Shown piece after piece: positions 27,466 through 36,148 of a DNA stretch of 64,000 nt. Position numbers and translations under genes: made by a program. Where the stretch lies: NCBI GenBank assembly GCA_947385365.1, contig CANDKT010000001.1:37798-101797 (forward strand), given 5' to 3'. The DNA comes from an uncultured Bacillota bacterium (GTDB lineage Bacteria; Bacillota; Clostridia; Oscillospirales; Oscillospiraceae). The notes under the pieces are model-generated. The model was not told the DNA's origin. It did not search any database and was given only the letters and a program-made list of their open reading frames with translations. The stretch's first letter is position 1, and the number at the start of each line of letters is the position of its first letter.

Positions 27466-27491
27466 GGGAGAGCGGATTTATCCGCTCTCCC
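27466..27491. terminator. Hairpin between the plus-strand cassette and the late operon
   Basis: GGGAGAGCGGA pairs perfectly with TCCGCTCTCCC around TTTA. It lies 33 bp after the cassette stop and 7 bp past the stop of the opposite-strand gene. T runs are lacking on both sides, so strength as a terminator is uncertain, but it marks the cassette border. Confidence 0.55.
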
Positions 27492-27497
27492 CGTCGC

Positions 27498-27758
27498 TTA
27501 TTCCTCTTCTAACAATTCGGCCGAATCCTCTGTGTGTGCAATGGGTTCTGTTTTGACATCTTGTGTTGCCATTACTGCTTTTGGCGCAATTTTGGCTATG
27601 TCCCGCGACTCAGCGATACGGCGAAGATATTCCGCGCCGCACTCTGAGGAACACGCTACCTCTTGCCATCGAAATACGTCTACGGCTCTATTCATCATGG
27701 TACGGCAGGCTTCGTATTCTTTGCCGCACACACGGCATTTTCTTACCGCATATGCCAT
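27498..27758 (-). CDS. Small Zn-binding protein after the tail tube gene
   Basis: 86 aa. Cys pairs CRVCGKEYEAC and CSSEC (C8, C11, C35, C39) fit a Zn ribbon. The C-terminus is acidic and Ala/Glu-rich and likely disordered. It follows the tail tube gene by 10 bp. It may be an assembly factor. No named family was recognised. Confidence 0.6.
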   Translation of the reverse strand: MAYAVRKCRVCGKEYEACRTMMNRAVDVFRWQEVACSSECGAEYLRRIAESRDIAKIAPKAVMATQDVKTEPIAHTEDSAELLEEE

Positions 27759-27768
27759 ATTGAACTCC

Positions 27769-28593
27769 TTAATCTGCGTCGTCTGTATCTACGCCGAACA
27801 CGGTGTATGTCCAAAGGGCACTGGCGGCTCCTGCGTTACCGCAAGCTCCGGAAAGGGACTCTGCTTCAAAGGCATGAACAGCCTGATTGTCGCCCATTTC
27901 GATAGAGAAGTCGCCGTTGAAGTCAGCCTTGGGGATATAGAACTGGATACGGTACACGTTTGCGCACTTATCTTCGGCGAATGCGTCCACATACAAGGAA
28001 CACTTGCCGGAGTAGGTGTCGCTCATATTGGTCAGCACGTCGGCTTGGATCTTTCTAAGGTAGTACACAACGATTTCAGTGCCGTCTTCGATTTCCTGCT
28101 TACTGTTTGCCGAGTCTTCAAAGAATGTCAGTTTTTTGGTTGCGGGGTTGTAAGTAAACTTCCCATCGGAAACGGTAGCATCCTGCGACAGCTTCTTACC
28201 CAAGGTGCTGTCTGGATTTTTCACATAGACGGACTCGATTTCATTTCCAGCTGTGCCGACAGCCTTATAGCTGGTAGTTGTTTCGTTATTGTTTACGATC
28301 AAGTAATCCGTCCACATAACGGTAGTGAGCTTATTTTCAAAGGCGCATCCGGTTTGAAGCTCCATCAGGCCGCCAGAGATCAAGCCATTGTTGCCGCTGA
28401 TTGTGACGGCCTTATTCTTTTTCAGGGAAGACAATTTACGGCCCTGTTTACCAGTCACATCGGTCTTTTCCTGTTTCTGTGCGATTGTCGCGCTCTGAAG
28501 CTCATCCAGAGCAAACTTGAAGTTACCGGTGTTAATGTCGAATGCGGTAATCGTTTCAATGCTTGTAATGGTAAGGTCATTGACATTAAACAT
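27769..28593 (-). CDS. Probable major tail tube protein
   Basis: 274 aa, beta-rich, starting MFNVNDLTITSIETITAFD. Segments such as GLISGGLMELQTGCAFENK and a domain with EIVVYYLRKIQADVLTNMSDTYSGKCSLYVDAF resemble tail tube proteins of Firmicutes siphoviruses. Spacing and order (connectors, this gene, chaperone region, tape measure) agree. The ribosome binding site AAAGGAGGGTAACT precedes the ATG. It should polymerise around the tape measure. Confidence 0.7.
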   Translation of the reverse strand: MFNVNDLTITSIETITAFDINTGNFKFALDELQSATIAQKQEKTDVTGKQGRKLSSLKKNKAVTISGNNGLISGGLMELQTGCAFENKLTTVMWTDYLIVNNNETTTSYKAVGTAGNEIESVYVKNPDSTLGKKLSQDATVSDGKFTYNPATKKLTFFEDSANSKQEIEDGTEIVVYYLRKIQADVLTNMSDTYSGKCSLYVDAFAEDKCANVYRIQFYIPKADFNGDFSIEMGDNQAVHAFEAESLSGACGNAGAASALWTYTVFGVDTDDAD

Positions 28594-28605
28594 AGTTACC
28601 CTCCT

Positions 28606-29322
28606 TTATTTATGAGTAAGCCAATTCAAATCGTCTTGGCTCAGCTCTTTTGCGTCGACTGTTCCGGCATAAACGCCGTGCATTCTGTTGTCGTAATCGA
28701 TTTTTTTGATCACTTGCCGAACACTCTCGTTAAATTGATAAATGGAAAGTTCGCGTGTTTCTGCGAATCCATAGTGGAACTGCTCTGTATTTACCATAGC
28801 AACGATAAGCCCTTCAAGTTGGGAATCCATTGCGCGGTTATTTCTGCGGCGCATTTTATCTCTTGCCCGCTGTATCATATATTCTTTTGCTTCCTGATTT
28901 GCTGGTTTTCTGTTATTTCTCTCCAGGTGATGTATTTTTCGCAGAACACTTGCGATCTGGCCATGAATGGAGCGGTCAATGACCGCTCCTGTTTCTTTGT
29001 TAAGCAAAACGACGGACTCGTTCTGCGGATTTATGGCGGTATGGAAAGGTTTCAGGTCCAAGTCTCCGAAAATCATAGAGGTATTCTTATTCTTCAATAT
29101 ATTAAACAGCATCAGGAAAAGCTCATACTCATTAACTGTCGAGAAATCGACACCGATATCGTCAAGCTGAACCATAAAATCGATTGGCATAGCGGTCAGC
29201 ATAGCCACCATAGTATAGTACTCGTCCTCATCATCCAGCACATCTCCAACGGTTGGAATCATCACTTTGATATGTTCGTTGATTGCATACTCCTGCTTGT
29301 AAAGAAGGTTAAGTGTTGCCAT
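28606..29322 (-). CDS. Unknown structural-module protein
   Basis: 238 aa with no recognised domain. The N-terminus (EYAINEHIKVMIPTVGDVLDDEDEYYTMV) is followed by helical segments, a basic patch (RARDKMRRRNNRAMD) and a C-terminal YAGTVDAKELSQDDLNWLTH. Such sequences occur just before the tail tube in large Clostridia phages. It could be a tail terminator or a chaperone. It abuts the upstream gene. Confidence 0.5.
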   Translation of the reverse strand: MATLNLLYKQEYAINEHIKVMIPTVGDVLDDEDEYYTMVAMLTAMPIDFMVQLDDIGVDFSTVNEYELFLMLFNILKNKNTSMIFGDLDLKPFHTAINPQNESVVLLNKETGAVIDRSIHGQIASVLRKIHHLERNNRKPANQEAKEYMIQRARDKMRRRNNRAMDSQLEGLIVAMVNTEQFHYGFAETRELSIYQFNESVRQVIKKIDYDNRMHGVYAGTVDAKELSQDDLNWLTHK

Positions 29323-29823
29323 TTATCTTCCTCGTCTGTTAGATGGGGCGGATCTTCCGGTTGGAGACACTCGGTTAAAATCGGTAGCCTTGAATGTAAG
29401 GACTTTCCCCTGATAATCTGAAATTGGCGCGAACCGTCTTGTTGAATCGAGGTCTAGTTCACCGAGTCCATAATACCGGCTTCCGTTGATTGTCTTAGCG
29501 ATCTCGGAACAGAGTTTGTCCACACGAACGCCTCCCTCTGGAAGTCGCATAAGGCTTTTATGGGTAAACACCCATATATACATAGTTGGGGAAAGGAACG
29601 TTTTCGTTGGGGCTCTTTGAATATCGACATCGCAGCAGATATAGGTTTTCCCATGTGTAACGGTGTCCGGCATATACTCATACGGGAAGACCTGGGAGTA
29701 AAGCAATTCCTCTGGGCTTGATATCTGTTTCGTTTCCCCGCTCAGCAAGCGTATGATTTGTTTGTTTGTCAGCAAATCATTCATAAGCTGATTTTTGTAA
29801 TGGAAAAACTCATCAAGTTGCAT
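29323..29823 (-). CDS. Neck / tail terminator-like protein
   Basis: 166 aa from the ATG at 29823, which overlaps the upstream stop (TGATG). The sequence ICCDVDIQRAPTKTFLSPTMYIWVFTHKSLM and VDKLCSEIAKTINGS suggests the alpha-beta fold of neck proteins that cap the tail or join it to the head. The C-terminus is basic (SAPSNRRGR). The call rests mainly on position between connectors and tail tube. Confidence 0.5.
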   Translation of the reverse strand: MQLDEFFHYKNQLMNDLLTNKQIIRLLSGETKQISSPEELLYSQVFPYEYMPDTVTHGKTYICCDVDIQRAPTKTFLSPTMYIWVFTHKSLMRLPEGGVRVDKLCSEIAKTINGSRYYGLGELDLDSTRRFAPISDYQGKVLTFKATDFNRVSPTGRSAPSNRRGR

Positions 29824-30605
29824 CACAGCCACACTTTCTTTGCAGCCGAATTACCTGGCTGTTCATGCGGCGGATTCTCTTCTGGGAACGGGCGTGGTTT
29901 TTGTTCTGTTTCGTTTTGTTTTGGGAAATAGTCGTAATAATTTGCGATATGCAGCTCCAAATTATCGGTATCTTCCGTATTGCATTCTGTTAAGACGAAG
30001 CTCAGAACACCGTTTCCTGTAAAGGAGCCGCCAAGTTTAAACGGCTTTGTCAGCCGATACGAGAGTACATTTGGGGAATCTTCATCGTCGACTAAGAATC
30101 TGTTGTCGCGATTTAAGCGAATTGTTTCAGTGTCTCTTGGAAGGATCATTGTAATACGGGAATCTCCGCGGACCATGATAAAGTCGTTGTCGCCATATTC
30201 GCCTGTAAGGTATTTGGTTCCGTCCTCAATAATGCTCCATCGTCTGATGATTTCCCCGTCTTTGGAGATCCACTTGAGCAGATAGTTACACTGTTGCATG
30301 GTAGCCTTTGTGTATAGTTCATTGAACGCGTCTCGCCCTGTAATGAGCCAATGGTTGTCCATCCAACTAACAGTTGCGCCATGCCGCAAATCTTCTCCAG
30401 GCACGGAGCAGATTGTTTTGATATTAAGGTTGTCGGAATTGATAACGGCTACGTTACGCATAACGCCGTCGATCTCCATAGTTTGGTATGCCAAACTATC
30501 TTTGTATTTTCCGGCCAGGTATCGCATTCCACGAAATGCTCTCATTTCGCGCTTTGTGCCGCCCCTAGAATCAATTCTTGAACGATAGGTTTCCCAAGGC
30601 CCCAT
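29823..30605 (-). CDS. Head-tail joining protein
   Basis: 260 aa from the ATG at 30605, behind GGGGGTG. The N-terminal YRSRIDSRGGTKREMRAFRG precedes a beta-rich domain (VSWMDNHWLITGRDAFNELYTKA, GDSRITMILPRDTETIRLNRD). A C-terminal Pro-rich tail ends in AAKKVWL. Proteins of this build lie between connector and tail terminator in related phages and act as stopper or minor head proteins. Confidence 0.5.
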   Translation of the reverse strand: MGPWETYRSRIDSRGGTKREMRAFRGMRYLAGKYKDSLAYQTMEIDGVMRNVAVINSDNLNIKTICSVPGEDLRHGATVSWMDNHWLITGRDAFNELYTKATMQQCNYLLKWISKDGEIIRRWSIIEDGTKYLTGEYGDNDFIMVRGDSRITMILPRDTETIRLNRDNRFLVDDEDSPNVLSYRLTKPFKLGGSFTGNGVLSFVLTECNTEDTDNLELHIANYYDYFPKQNETEQKPRPFPEENPPHEQPGNSAAKKVWL

Positions 30606-30623
30606 TCTCATCACCCCCGTATT

Positions 30624-31097
30624 TCACAGGTGCAGCTCTGTTAGGTCTCCGTGGTTGTACGAGTACTCCCGCATCATCTGGATAAAATCTTTCTTTGCCG
30701 CCGCGTGCGCGTCTCCGACACGTTTCAAAAGTTCGGCGGGGGAGTAAGAAGAAAAATCCCGCGTATTCAGGATATTTTCCAGGCTGTCCTGGTGATAGAC
30801 GTAAGGTTTCATCCATTGCACGAGCATTCCCTCCGAAACGATATCGACGATTTCGTCCAAATCGCCGTCATCGATTTCTACGAAGAACTCTCTCACATTG
30901 TCGTCTGCTGTTGTTGTCAAGTCATATTTACAGATTTTCTTAAAGGCGGAAATAGCCCGTTTCATATAGCCGTCTACAGCAGAAGTACGACCGAAGTCGG
31001 TCATATTTGCAAATTCGTACTCTGTGATTTTTGAAAGGAACGCTTCCGTAAACAAGTCATAGGGGACTCCTGGAACAATTTCTTGTTCGTCATCCAT
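30624..31097 (-). CDS. Head-tail connector (adaptor-like)
   Basis: 157 aa, all-helical and acidic, with YDLFTEAFLSKITEYEFANM and DLDEIVDIVSEGMLVQWMKPYVYHQDSLENILNTRDFSSYSPAELL. The helical-bundle composition and position shortly after the capsid gene match gp6/gp15-like adaptors that dock onto the portal ring. Confidence 0.6.
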   Translation of the reverse strand: MDDEQEIVPGVPYDLFTEAFLSKITEYEFANMTDFGRTSAVDGYMKRAISAFKKICKYDLTTTADDNVREFFVEIDDGDLDEIVDIVSEGMLVQWMKPYVYHQDSLENILNTRDFSSYSPAELLKRVGDAHAAAKKDFIQMMREYSYNHGDLTELHL

Positions 31098-31109
31098 TTA
31101 AGACACCTC

Positions 31110-31664
31110 TTACTTATCTCGTTCGATCAGCTCAATTCCGAGGCTCTTTTCCAGTGTTGCGATTGCCTTATTGGAGTCGATTGTACCATCTGCAATCAGC
31201 TGTCTTGCGCGATAAGCAATGGACTGTTTCTGTCCGTCTGACAGTTCTGCAATTATTTTTTCCATCTCGTCAGCGGTTTTGGAAAAGAAATCGTCGAATT
31301 TTGAGATAGGGATTGCGTGCTTATAATACTGGCTCAAGCCAAGGTACTCTGGAATCCATGATTCATCGAACATGAACCAGTTATTCTCAAAGTATTTTTT
31401 GCTGGAACTCTTTGCGTTTCTCAACTCGCCGATTTCCATATCCTGCTCTGCTCCAAAGCCGTCCCAAATGAACCTCTCTCCGGTTTTGCGGCTTTTGTAG
31501 ACGAGGCGTCCTTGAAATCCATTACGGACTGTGACAATTTCATGTTGGTCGATTCCCTTTGGAACAATACGACTCGTCTCTTGGGAGACTGTTTCAGAGG
31601 CAGCTTTGGTCTCTTTTGCTGCGGTGTTTGAACGGCCCCGCCCGCCGGTCGTTTCGTTAGCCAT
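31110..31664 (-). CDS. Unknown head-module protein
   Basis: 184 aa. The N-terminal 35 residues are low-complexity (Thr/Ala/Lys/Glu). A compact domain follows with NGFQGRLVYKSRKTGERFIWDGFG and YFENNWFMFDESWIPEYLG, then a helical C-terminus. AAAGGAAACTGT precedes the ATG. It follows the capsid gene; a head completion or minor capsid role is likely but not shown. Confidence 0.5.
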   Translation of the reverse strand: MANETTGGRGRSNTAAKETKAASETVSQETSRIVPKGIDQHEIVTVRNGFQGRLVYKSRKTGERFIWDGFGAEQDMEIGELRNAKSSSKKYFENNWFMFDESWIPEYLGLSQYYKHAIPISKFDDFFSKTADEMEKIIAELSDGQKQSIAYRARQLIADGTIDSNKAIATLEKSLGIELIERDK

Positions 31665-31685
31665 ACAGTTTCCTTTCGCATAAAC

Positions 31686-31710
31686 GGCGGGACTCGTGAA
31701 GAGTCCCGCC
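31686..31710. terminator. Hairpin after the capsid gene
   Basis: GGCGGGACTC pairs perfectly with GAGTCCCGCC around a five-base loop, 16 bp after the end of capsid exon 2. A T run is weak on the minus strand. Such hairpins after capsid genes often protect or trim the abundant capsid mRNA. Confidence 0.55.
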
Positions 31711-31725
31711 TAGATATTTTGACGC

Positions 31726-31795
31726 TCAGGCCAGCTTGTACCGTCCAATGCCTGCGTTGCCTCCAGCCATTACGATAGCTGTGCCATACTTGATT
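31726..31795 (-). CDS. Major capsid protein, exon 2
   Basis: This 70-base exon adds one base to the split Val codon and then encodes IKYGTAIVMAGGNAGIGRYKLA and a TGA stop. It is the missing C-terminus of the capsid protein. Joined to exon 1 the frame reads through as ELNY-V-IKYGTAIV. Its first bases (AATCAA) pair with intron bases next to the 5' splice site (P10). Confidence 0.75.
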
Positions 31796-32849
31796 CCATA
31801 AAAATCTGTTGTATTTGACTTTGATTGATTTGATGTGTTATTTTTTCAATATATCCTCTACACTTTTGCCAGAATAATATCTTGAAAACAAAACCTTTGG
31901 GTTGATGTCAATAATTTTGGCCCACTCTGTAATGTTGTGAGTTTCCCCACACAATGTGAGATAAACATTACTTCGTCTGTTGTTTGCTTGTGTCCGCATA
32001 TCGACCCATCTACAATTATCTGGAGAATATGGGCCGTTATTATCTATGCGGTCTATGGACAATTTGCTTGAATATCCAGACGATACGGCCCACTCTCGAA
32101 ATTTCTCGTAGCTATCCCGCCATTCGTCGCACATTATAATACCTCGTCCGCCATACGATTTGTATGGTTTAGAATTTCTATTATAACACCGTGCCTTTAT
32201 GCTACACCATACGCCATACAGTTTTGTATTTGTTTCATGGTGTGTAGACTTGATTTCAGACAATTTGTCATGACGGTAGCACCCGCATGACTGAGACGCG
32301 CCCTTTCTCAGGTTTTCTCCTAATATATCTACAATATTGCCGCAATCACATCTACACGACCACATCACCCTGTGTCTGCCGTTTTTCTGTATGTAATCAC
32401 TACCTCTTCCAAGGACTGCCAATCTTCCAAATTGCTTCCCTGTCAAGTCGTGAATAACACCCATATCCAAACATCCTTTGCATCTTTATTCAAATCAATC
32501 ATTTAGGACGCTACTCCTTGTCGGCTTTCGCCCTCTTACTTTCGTAAGAGCATAGACTATATCTTCATCCACAATGTGGATGCCCACCACAGTCTCCGCC
32601 AATCGCTTGCGAAGCGCTTAGTCGTTGAACCTTCCCCTGTTTGGGGCTTGGCTGCTGATTGCCCATTATTGAGGTACTTAGGATTTGACCATATACCATC
32701 TCACACATTTCTTTCTGCTTTCGCAGCTTTCACGCATGGCTGTATTTCATACCTACGTTGTAGCAGTGTGAGCTTTAGGGGTTTCCAGCAATTCAATGGG
32801 TTGTTTTTCAAGCACATCTCTGTGCAAGCGAGCTATTTACGCGGCATCA
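31796..32849 (-). mobile_element. Group I intron in the major capsid gene
   Basis: About 1054 nt. Core signals on the minus strand are AATTGCTGGAAACCCC (P3/P4 side), GGTTCAACGACTA and AAGATATAGTC, whose GACTA/TAGTC form P7 (32619-32623 with 32555-32559). CTCTTAC-GAAA-GTAAGAG makes a P9-like hairpin. P1 is exon TTACGT with intron GCGTAA, giving a U-G pair at the 5' splice site (32850/32849). P10 pairs TGAT after that site with ATCA of exon 2. The intron ends in G. It carries an endonuclease gene near its 3' end. Confidence 0.85.
31838..32464 (-). CDS. Intron-encoded HNH/AP2-type homing endonuclease
   Basis: 208 aa from the ATG at 32464. The N-terminal DLTGKQFGRLAVLG, the Cys-rich block CRCDCGN...SCGC (Zn site) and LSIDRIDNNGPYSPDNCRWV followed by QANNRRSN are typical of phage HNH/AP2 homing endonucleases. 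It lies wholly inside the group I intron, downstream of the core, as intron-borne endonucleases do. It should cut intron-less capsid genes near the insertion point and so spread the intron. Confidence 0.85.
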   Translation of the reverse strand: MGVIHDLTGKQFGRLAVLGRGSDYIQKNGRHRVMWSCRCDCGNIVDILGENLRKGASQSCGCYRHDKLSEIKSTHHETNTKLYGVWCSIKARCYNRNSKPYKSYGGRGIIMCDEWRDSYEKFREWAVSSGYSSKLSIDRIDNNGPYSPDNCRWVDMRTQANNRRSNVYLTLCGETHNITEWAKIIDINPKVLFSRYYSGKSVEDILKK

Positions 32850-33793
32850 ACGTAATTTAACTCTTGCGTCAGATCTCCATTCATAAGGGGGTCGCCCATG
32901 ATTACGAGGGGATCGCCTTCGTACACAAACTTAATCGGCTTCACATCGCCAGCGATAATGTTCAGCTCATCATCCGGCATCACGAAGTCTTTGGAGTTGA
33001 TTTTATGTCTCTGCGGCATTGTTACGACGGGAGTTCCGTAAAACTTCCCGTAGAAACCGTTATTGTAGAGATCGCTCTTGGAGTCTGTGCCTTGAACAGA
33101 CGGAGCCAGATTCCGTACAGCTTTCTTGGTTCCGATAATGGTTGCGGGCTTTCCGTTTGCCGCAGCCTCAACGTGGGAAATGATATCAATCAGTTCATCT
33201 TCATCGTATGTACCGGCAGCGGGGAAGAATGTAGCTCCGCCCAGATCGTTTGCAGTTGCGTTGGTCCAGATGGAGAAAATATCGTTAAGCATCTGCTGAC
33301 GGAAAGACTCGGACACTTTGGAAATCATAGTGTTGAAATCCACGCGGCCGGACAGCACTCGATTCAGCTCTTCATAGATTTTCACCACATGGAGCCGAGT
33401 AGGAACAGAGAACTCGTTTGTCCCGCTCAAACGCTGACGGCGAATCCCCTGCGTGCCGTCTGCTGCCTCAGCGACGTGGAACAGGTTGCTGTCCTCTGTG
33501 ATAAACAGGTTTTTATCGCCTTCTGCGACATTTCGGAAGTCGACCAACGTATAGAAAAGGTCGCTTTCCTGGAGACCTTCGATTGCGGTACGAGACAGGA
33601 TCTCTTCGACAAGGGCAAATAAACCGTTGCATTTCCCGTCTCTGATGTTTTTATAGTTTAGGGTTGTACTGCCTCCATTCGCGTCCACCAGAGCTTTCCG
33701 CAGAACGTCCTGAGACTGGCCGACCGAATATTTTTTTACATTCCCGTGGTATGCGTCGACTGCTACCTTGACAATTTCTTTCATATCAGGCAT
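32850..33793 (-). CDS. Major capsid protein, exon 1
   Basis: Encodes 314 residues and two bases of the next codon, from the ATG at 33793 (MPDMKEIVKVAVDAY), behind AAGGAGGGATATTCA. If the intron were not removed, translation would stop at 32837 after VDAA. The body has the capsid-like EEILSRTAIEGLQESDLFYTLVDFRN, then PTRLHVVKIYEELNRVLSGRVDFNTMI and KPIKFVYEGDPLVIMGDPLMNGDLTQELNY. With exon 2 the protein has 337 aa, a normal HK97-fold capsid size. It follows the protease and decoration genes. Confidence 0.85.
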
Positions 33794-33806
33794 TGAATAT
33801 CCCTCC

Positions 33807-34310
33807 TTAGTTTTCAGTCTTGCCGACTCGAATGGCGTAATAGGTATAGCGTCCAACCTGTTCGACCTCCACGCAGGTGCCGAGACCAGTGCTGCCGGAC
33901 GCGATCTTGCCACCAGTGCCAATTCCAACGGAGTCGCCCTTCTTGGGGATGGTTTTGCCAACGAACCCCTCCGCAGTCACAGAAAAAATATTTCTGCTTC
34001 GGGGGATGTAGCCGCGAACAGCCTTCCCAGCTTCGTTAATGTACTCGTCCAAATTTTTCTTACGCTCGTCGTACATAACCTCAACGCCCGCAACAATCGC
34101 GCAATCGTTCAATTTGTCTCCAGCCTTTGCCGCGACAGCCTTCATGACCTCTCGCTGGTCATCCTCATAACCTTCCAGTTTCACAATTGTACCATTTTCC
34201 ACTTCCGCCATGTTTCCTTCAGCATTATAGAAACGCAGAGAGACGAGATCGGCAGGCTGTTTCGTGCCGCTCATCAAGTCTGTACGAATGACAGTGTATT
34301 TTTCAGCCAT
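33807..34310 (-). CDS. Capsid decoration / stabilisation-like protein
   Basis: 167 aa, starting MAEKYTVIRTDLMSGTK, behind AAGGAGGAATCTGAT. Beta-rich with VENGTIVKLEGYEDDQREVMKA and a C-terminal barrel-like stretch GKTIPKKGDSVGIGTGGKIA. Its position between protease/scaffold and capsid genes is that of decoration proteins or capsid assembly factors. The name is positional. Confidence 0.55.
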   Translation of the reverse strand: MAEKYTVIRTDLMSGTKQPADLVSLRFYNAEGNMAEVENGTIVKLEGYEDDQREVMKAVAAKAGDKLNDCAIVAGVEVMYDERKKNLDEYINEAGKAVRGYIPRSRNIFSVTAEGFVGKTIPKKGDSVGIGTGGKIASGSTGLGTCVEVEQVGRYTYYAIRVGKTEN

Positions 34311-34331
34311 ATCAGATTCCTCCTTGTAAGC

Positions 34332-35876
34332 TCAATTTTTCTTCTCGGGTTCTAAGACGCCGTATTCAGCGAACAAACCGCCATATGGTTCTTTCTCCGG
34401 TTCTGCGTCGTGTTTCTCGATAAACAATTTCGGAGATTTTGGATTCAGGGAAAACTTCGCTTCAGAGGCGATTCTGCCTCGAATCGCGAAGCATTTTTCC
34501 TCAAGTGCGGCCAGGCCATATTCCATACCATGTTTCCGGAGCGTTTCAAACGCTTCGACGCCGTTCAGGTCTTCAAATTTGTCGAATAATTCGTTTCGTT
34601 TATCCTGTTCGACAGTGCGTTCCGCATCCGCTTTGAATTTGCGTAAAGCGGACAATTCCGCATCGTTAGCGGCAGCTGTATCCAGAGCTTTTTGATATTT
34701 TTCCGCCCATTCTGTGTTAATCTCGCTGAATCTCTTATTTGCCAATTCGAACAGTTTCCCAGCCGGAGCGATCTGCTCACCCTCATCGAAGTCTACGATG
34801 GAATATTTCTTGCGTTTCTTGCAAGTGAAGTCAATAACAACGCGATCTCCATCCATAGAGTAGTGGAATCCATACAGATTCCAATCATTTTCGCGGTCTT
34901 CTGCATAGACCTCTGCGGCGTCCATGTCATAGTCAACGAACCAGTATCGTGGCATAGAACCCCAATCGGTTGTAATGGTCTCCGCTTCCATCGCGGCAAT
35001 GATTTCTTTCATGAACTGCGATCCAAGCTCGAATTTCTCCGACTCATCTTTTGTAGCCTCTGTTAGTTCGTTGTCGCTATTTTTCAGCTGTCCAAACTTG
35101 ATCCGTAGTTCTTCCACGGAAAAATCTTCGATACTGAAATCAAGTTTGTCCTCTGTCAAGCCAAACTCGGCCATCAGCTTACGTTTCTCTTCTCCCAATG
35201 CTTTTTCTCCTCCTCCCAAATCCGGGTGACATTGTTTTGCGAAATTCTCTTTTGGGGGCTGCATAGCCCCGAACGTTTTCTGGAAGTCCCGCATCATATC
35301 GGCAAACTGTTTTTTGAAATCGCTGCATGAGAACATTTCCAGCGAGGCGGACTCATAGCAGGGTTCTGCCGTACCGAGCAGGCAGAACGCCGTAAATTCA
35401 AAGCAATCGATCACATATACGCCATCGACCATTCTGCCTTCTTTGACGGTGATTTCCATTGATTCATCTGTGATTCCGTTTTCCTTAATTTTTCTGTATG
35501 CTTCCTGCCTTTTCCAGATCAAGGCATTCACGCACAGGTATTCATGTATGCCGGAGGTATCTTCAATTTCTTCCCACCACCACGCTGAATTTTCTGGGAT
35601 CACGCCGACTGGGTAGGTAGCATTCACGACGCGCATACTGCCGTCGTCGCTTGTAACCAACTCGATATCGTGGGACCCGATCACATCCTCTTCTCTGTCG
35701 TACCGGCATACGATTGGGCAGTTATAGATACTGGGCATACAGCGTTCAAATGTTTCCTTGCTGATAAAGCTATTGTTCCGGTTTTTCCCGACATAGGCGA
35801 CTCGCAGCACGCCGGAATCAAAGGAAGCGTTGCGTTCGATCAGATTGCTGATACTGGAGGAAAACAGGATTTTCAT
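34332..35876 (-). CDS. Prohead protease fused to scaffold-like domain
   Basis: 514 aa from the ATG at 35876 (MKILFSSSISNLIERN). The N-terminal about 190 residues have a protease-like layout: NCPIVCRYDREEDVIGSHDIEL, then ITDESMEITVKEGRMVDGVYVIDCFEFTAFCLLGT. The C-terminal 250 residues are highly charged and helical, like a scaffold that is cleaved out. A domain around DWGSMPRYWFVDYDMDAAEVY sits between. Position between portal and capsid supports the call. The catalytic residues were not assigned with certainty. Confidence 0.65.
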   Translation of the reverse strand: MKILFSSSISNLIERNASFDSGVLRVAYVGKNRNNSFISKETFERCMPSIYNCPIVCRYDREEDVIGSHDIELVTSDDGSMRVVNATYPVGVIPENSAWWWEEIEDTSGIHEYLCVNALIWKRQEAYRKIKENGITDESMEITVKEGRMVDGVYVIDCFEFTAFCLLGTAEPCYESASLEMFSCSDFKKQFADMMRDFQKTFGAMQPPKENFAKQCHPDLGGGEKALGEEKRKLMAEFGLTEDKLDFSIEDFSVEELRIKFGQLKNSDNELTEATKDESEKFELGSQFMKEIIAAMEAETITTDWGSMPRYWFVDYDMDAAEVYAEDRENDWNLYGFHYSMDGDRVVIDFTCKKRKKYSIVDFDEGEQIAPAGKLFELANKRFSEINTEWAEKYQKALDTAAANDAELSALRKFKADAERTVEQDKRNELFDKFEDLNGVEAFETLRKHGMEYGLAALEEKCFAIRGRIASEAKFSLNPKSPKLFIEKHDAEPEKEPYGGLFAEYGVLEPEKKN

Positions 35877-35914
35877 ATTCTTGGTATTTATAACCGCCCA
35901 CCACCTTTGACACA

Positions 35915-35946
35915 TAAAAAATCCCGCGTGGCCGCTGCCATGCGGG
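35915..35946 (-). terminator. Rho-independent terminator between portal and protease genes
   Basis: On the minus strand CCCGC-a-TGG pairs with CCA-c-GCGGG around a short loop and is followed by ATTTTTT. It starts right after the stop of the 58-aa gene, so packaging/portal and capsid transcripts may be set to different levels. Confidence 0.7.
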
Positions 35947-36123
35947 TTAGAAAGTCAACGTATTCGACAATACGAATTGTGTATTGTCGCGCATAAAATT
36001 TTCCCCATCCTTGTTTACGAAAACGTAGATATGTTTTCTCGGGTCGCTTTTCAATAATTGATACCGTTTGGATAAAAGCGTGTCCCGTGCCTCTTCGTTG
36101 AACGCATAGATAAAACTTTCCAT
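35947..36123 (-). CDS. Small unknown protein after the portal gene
   Basis: 58 aa, starting MESFIYAFNEEARDTLLSKR, ending TQFVLSNTLTF. A ribosome binding site AAGGGGGC lies about 13 bases before the ATG. No family was recognised. It shares the portal transcript and ends at a terminator, so it is probably a real small gene of the head module. Confidence 0.6.
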   Translation of the reverse strand: MESFIYAFNEEARDTLLSKRYQLLKSDPRKHIYVFVNKDGENFMRDNTQFVLSNTLTF

Positions 36124-36148
36124 TGTGTTCCCTATGCCCCCTTATTTG

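Noticed and set aside
27454-29421. 655-aa plus-strand ORF downstream of the membrane cassette
   Set aside because: It covers the tail tube and neighbouring genes in antisense, lacks a start site, and its Cys/His/Phe-rich composition is typical of antisense frames.
32571-32837. Plus-strand ORF (32576-32860) in the intron
   Set aside because: It overlaps the folded core of the group I intron on the opposite strand and has no start site.
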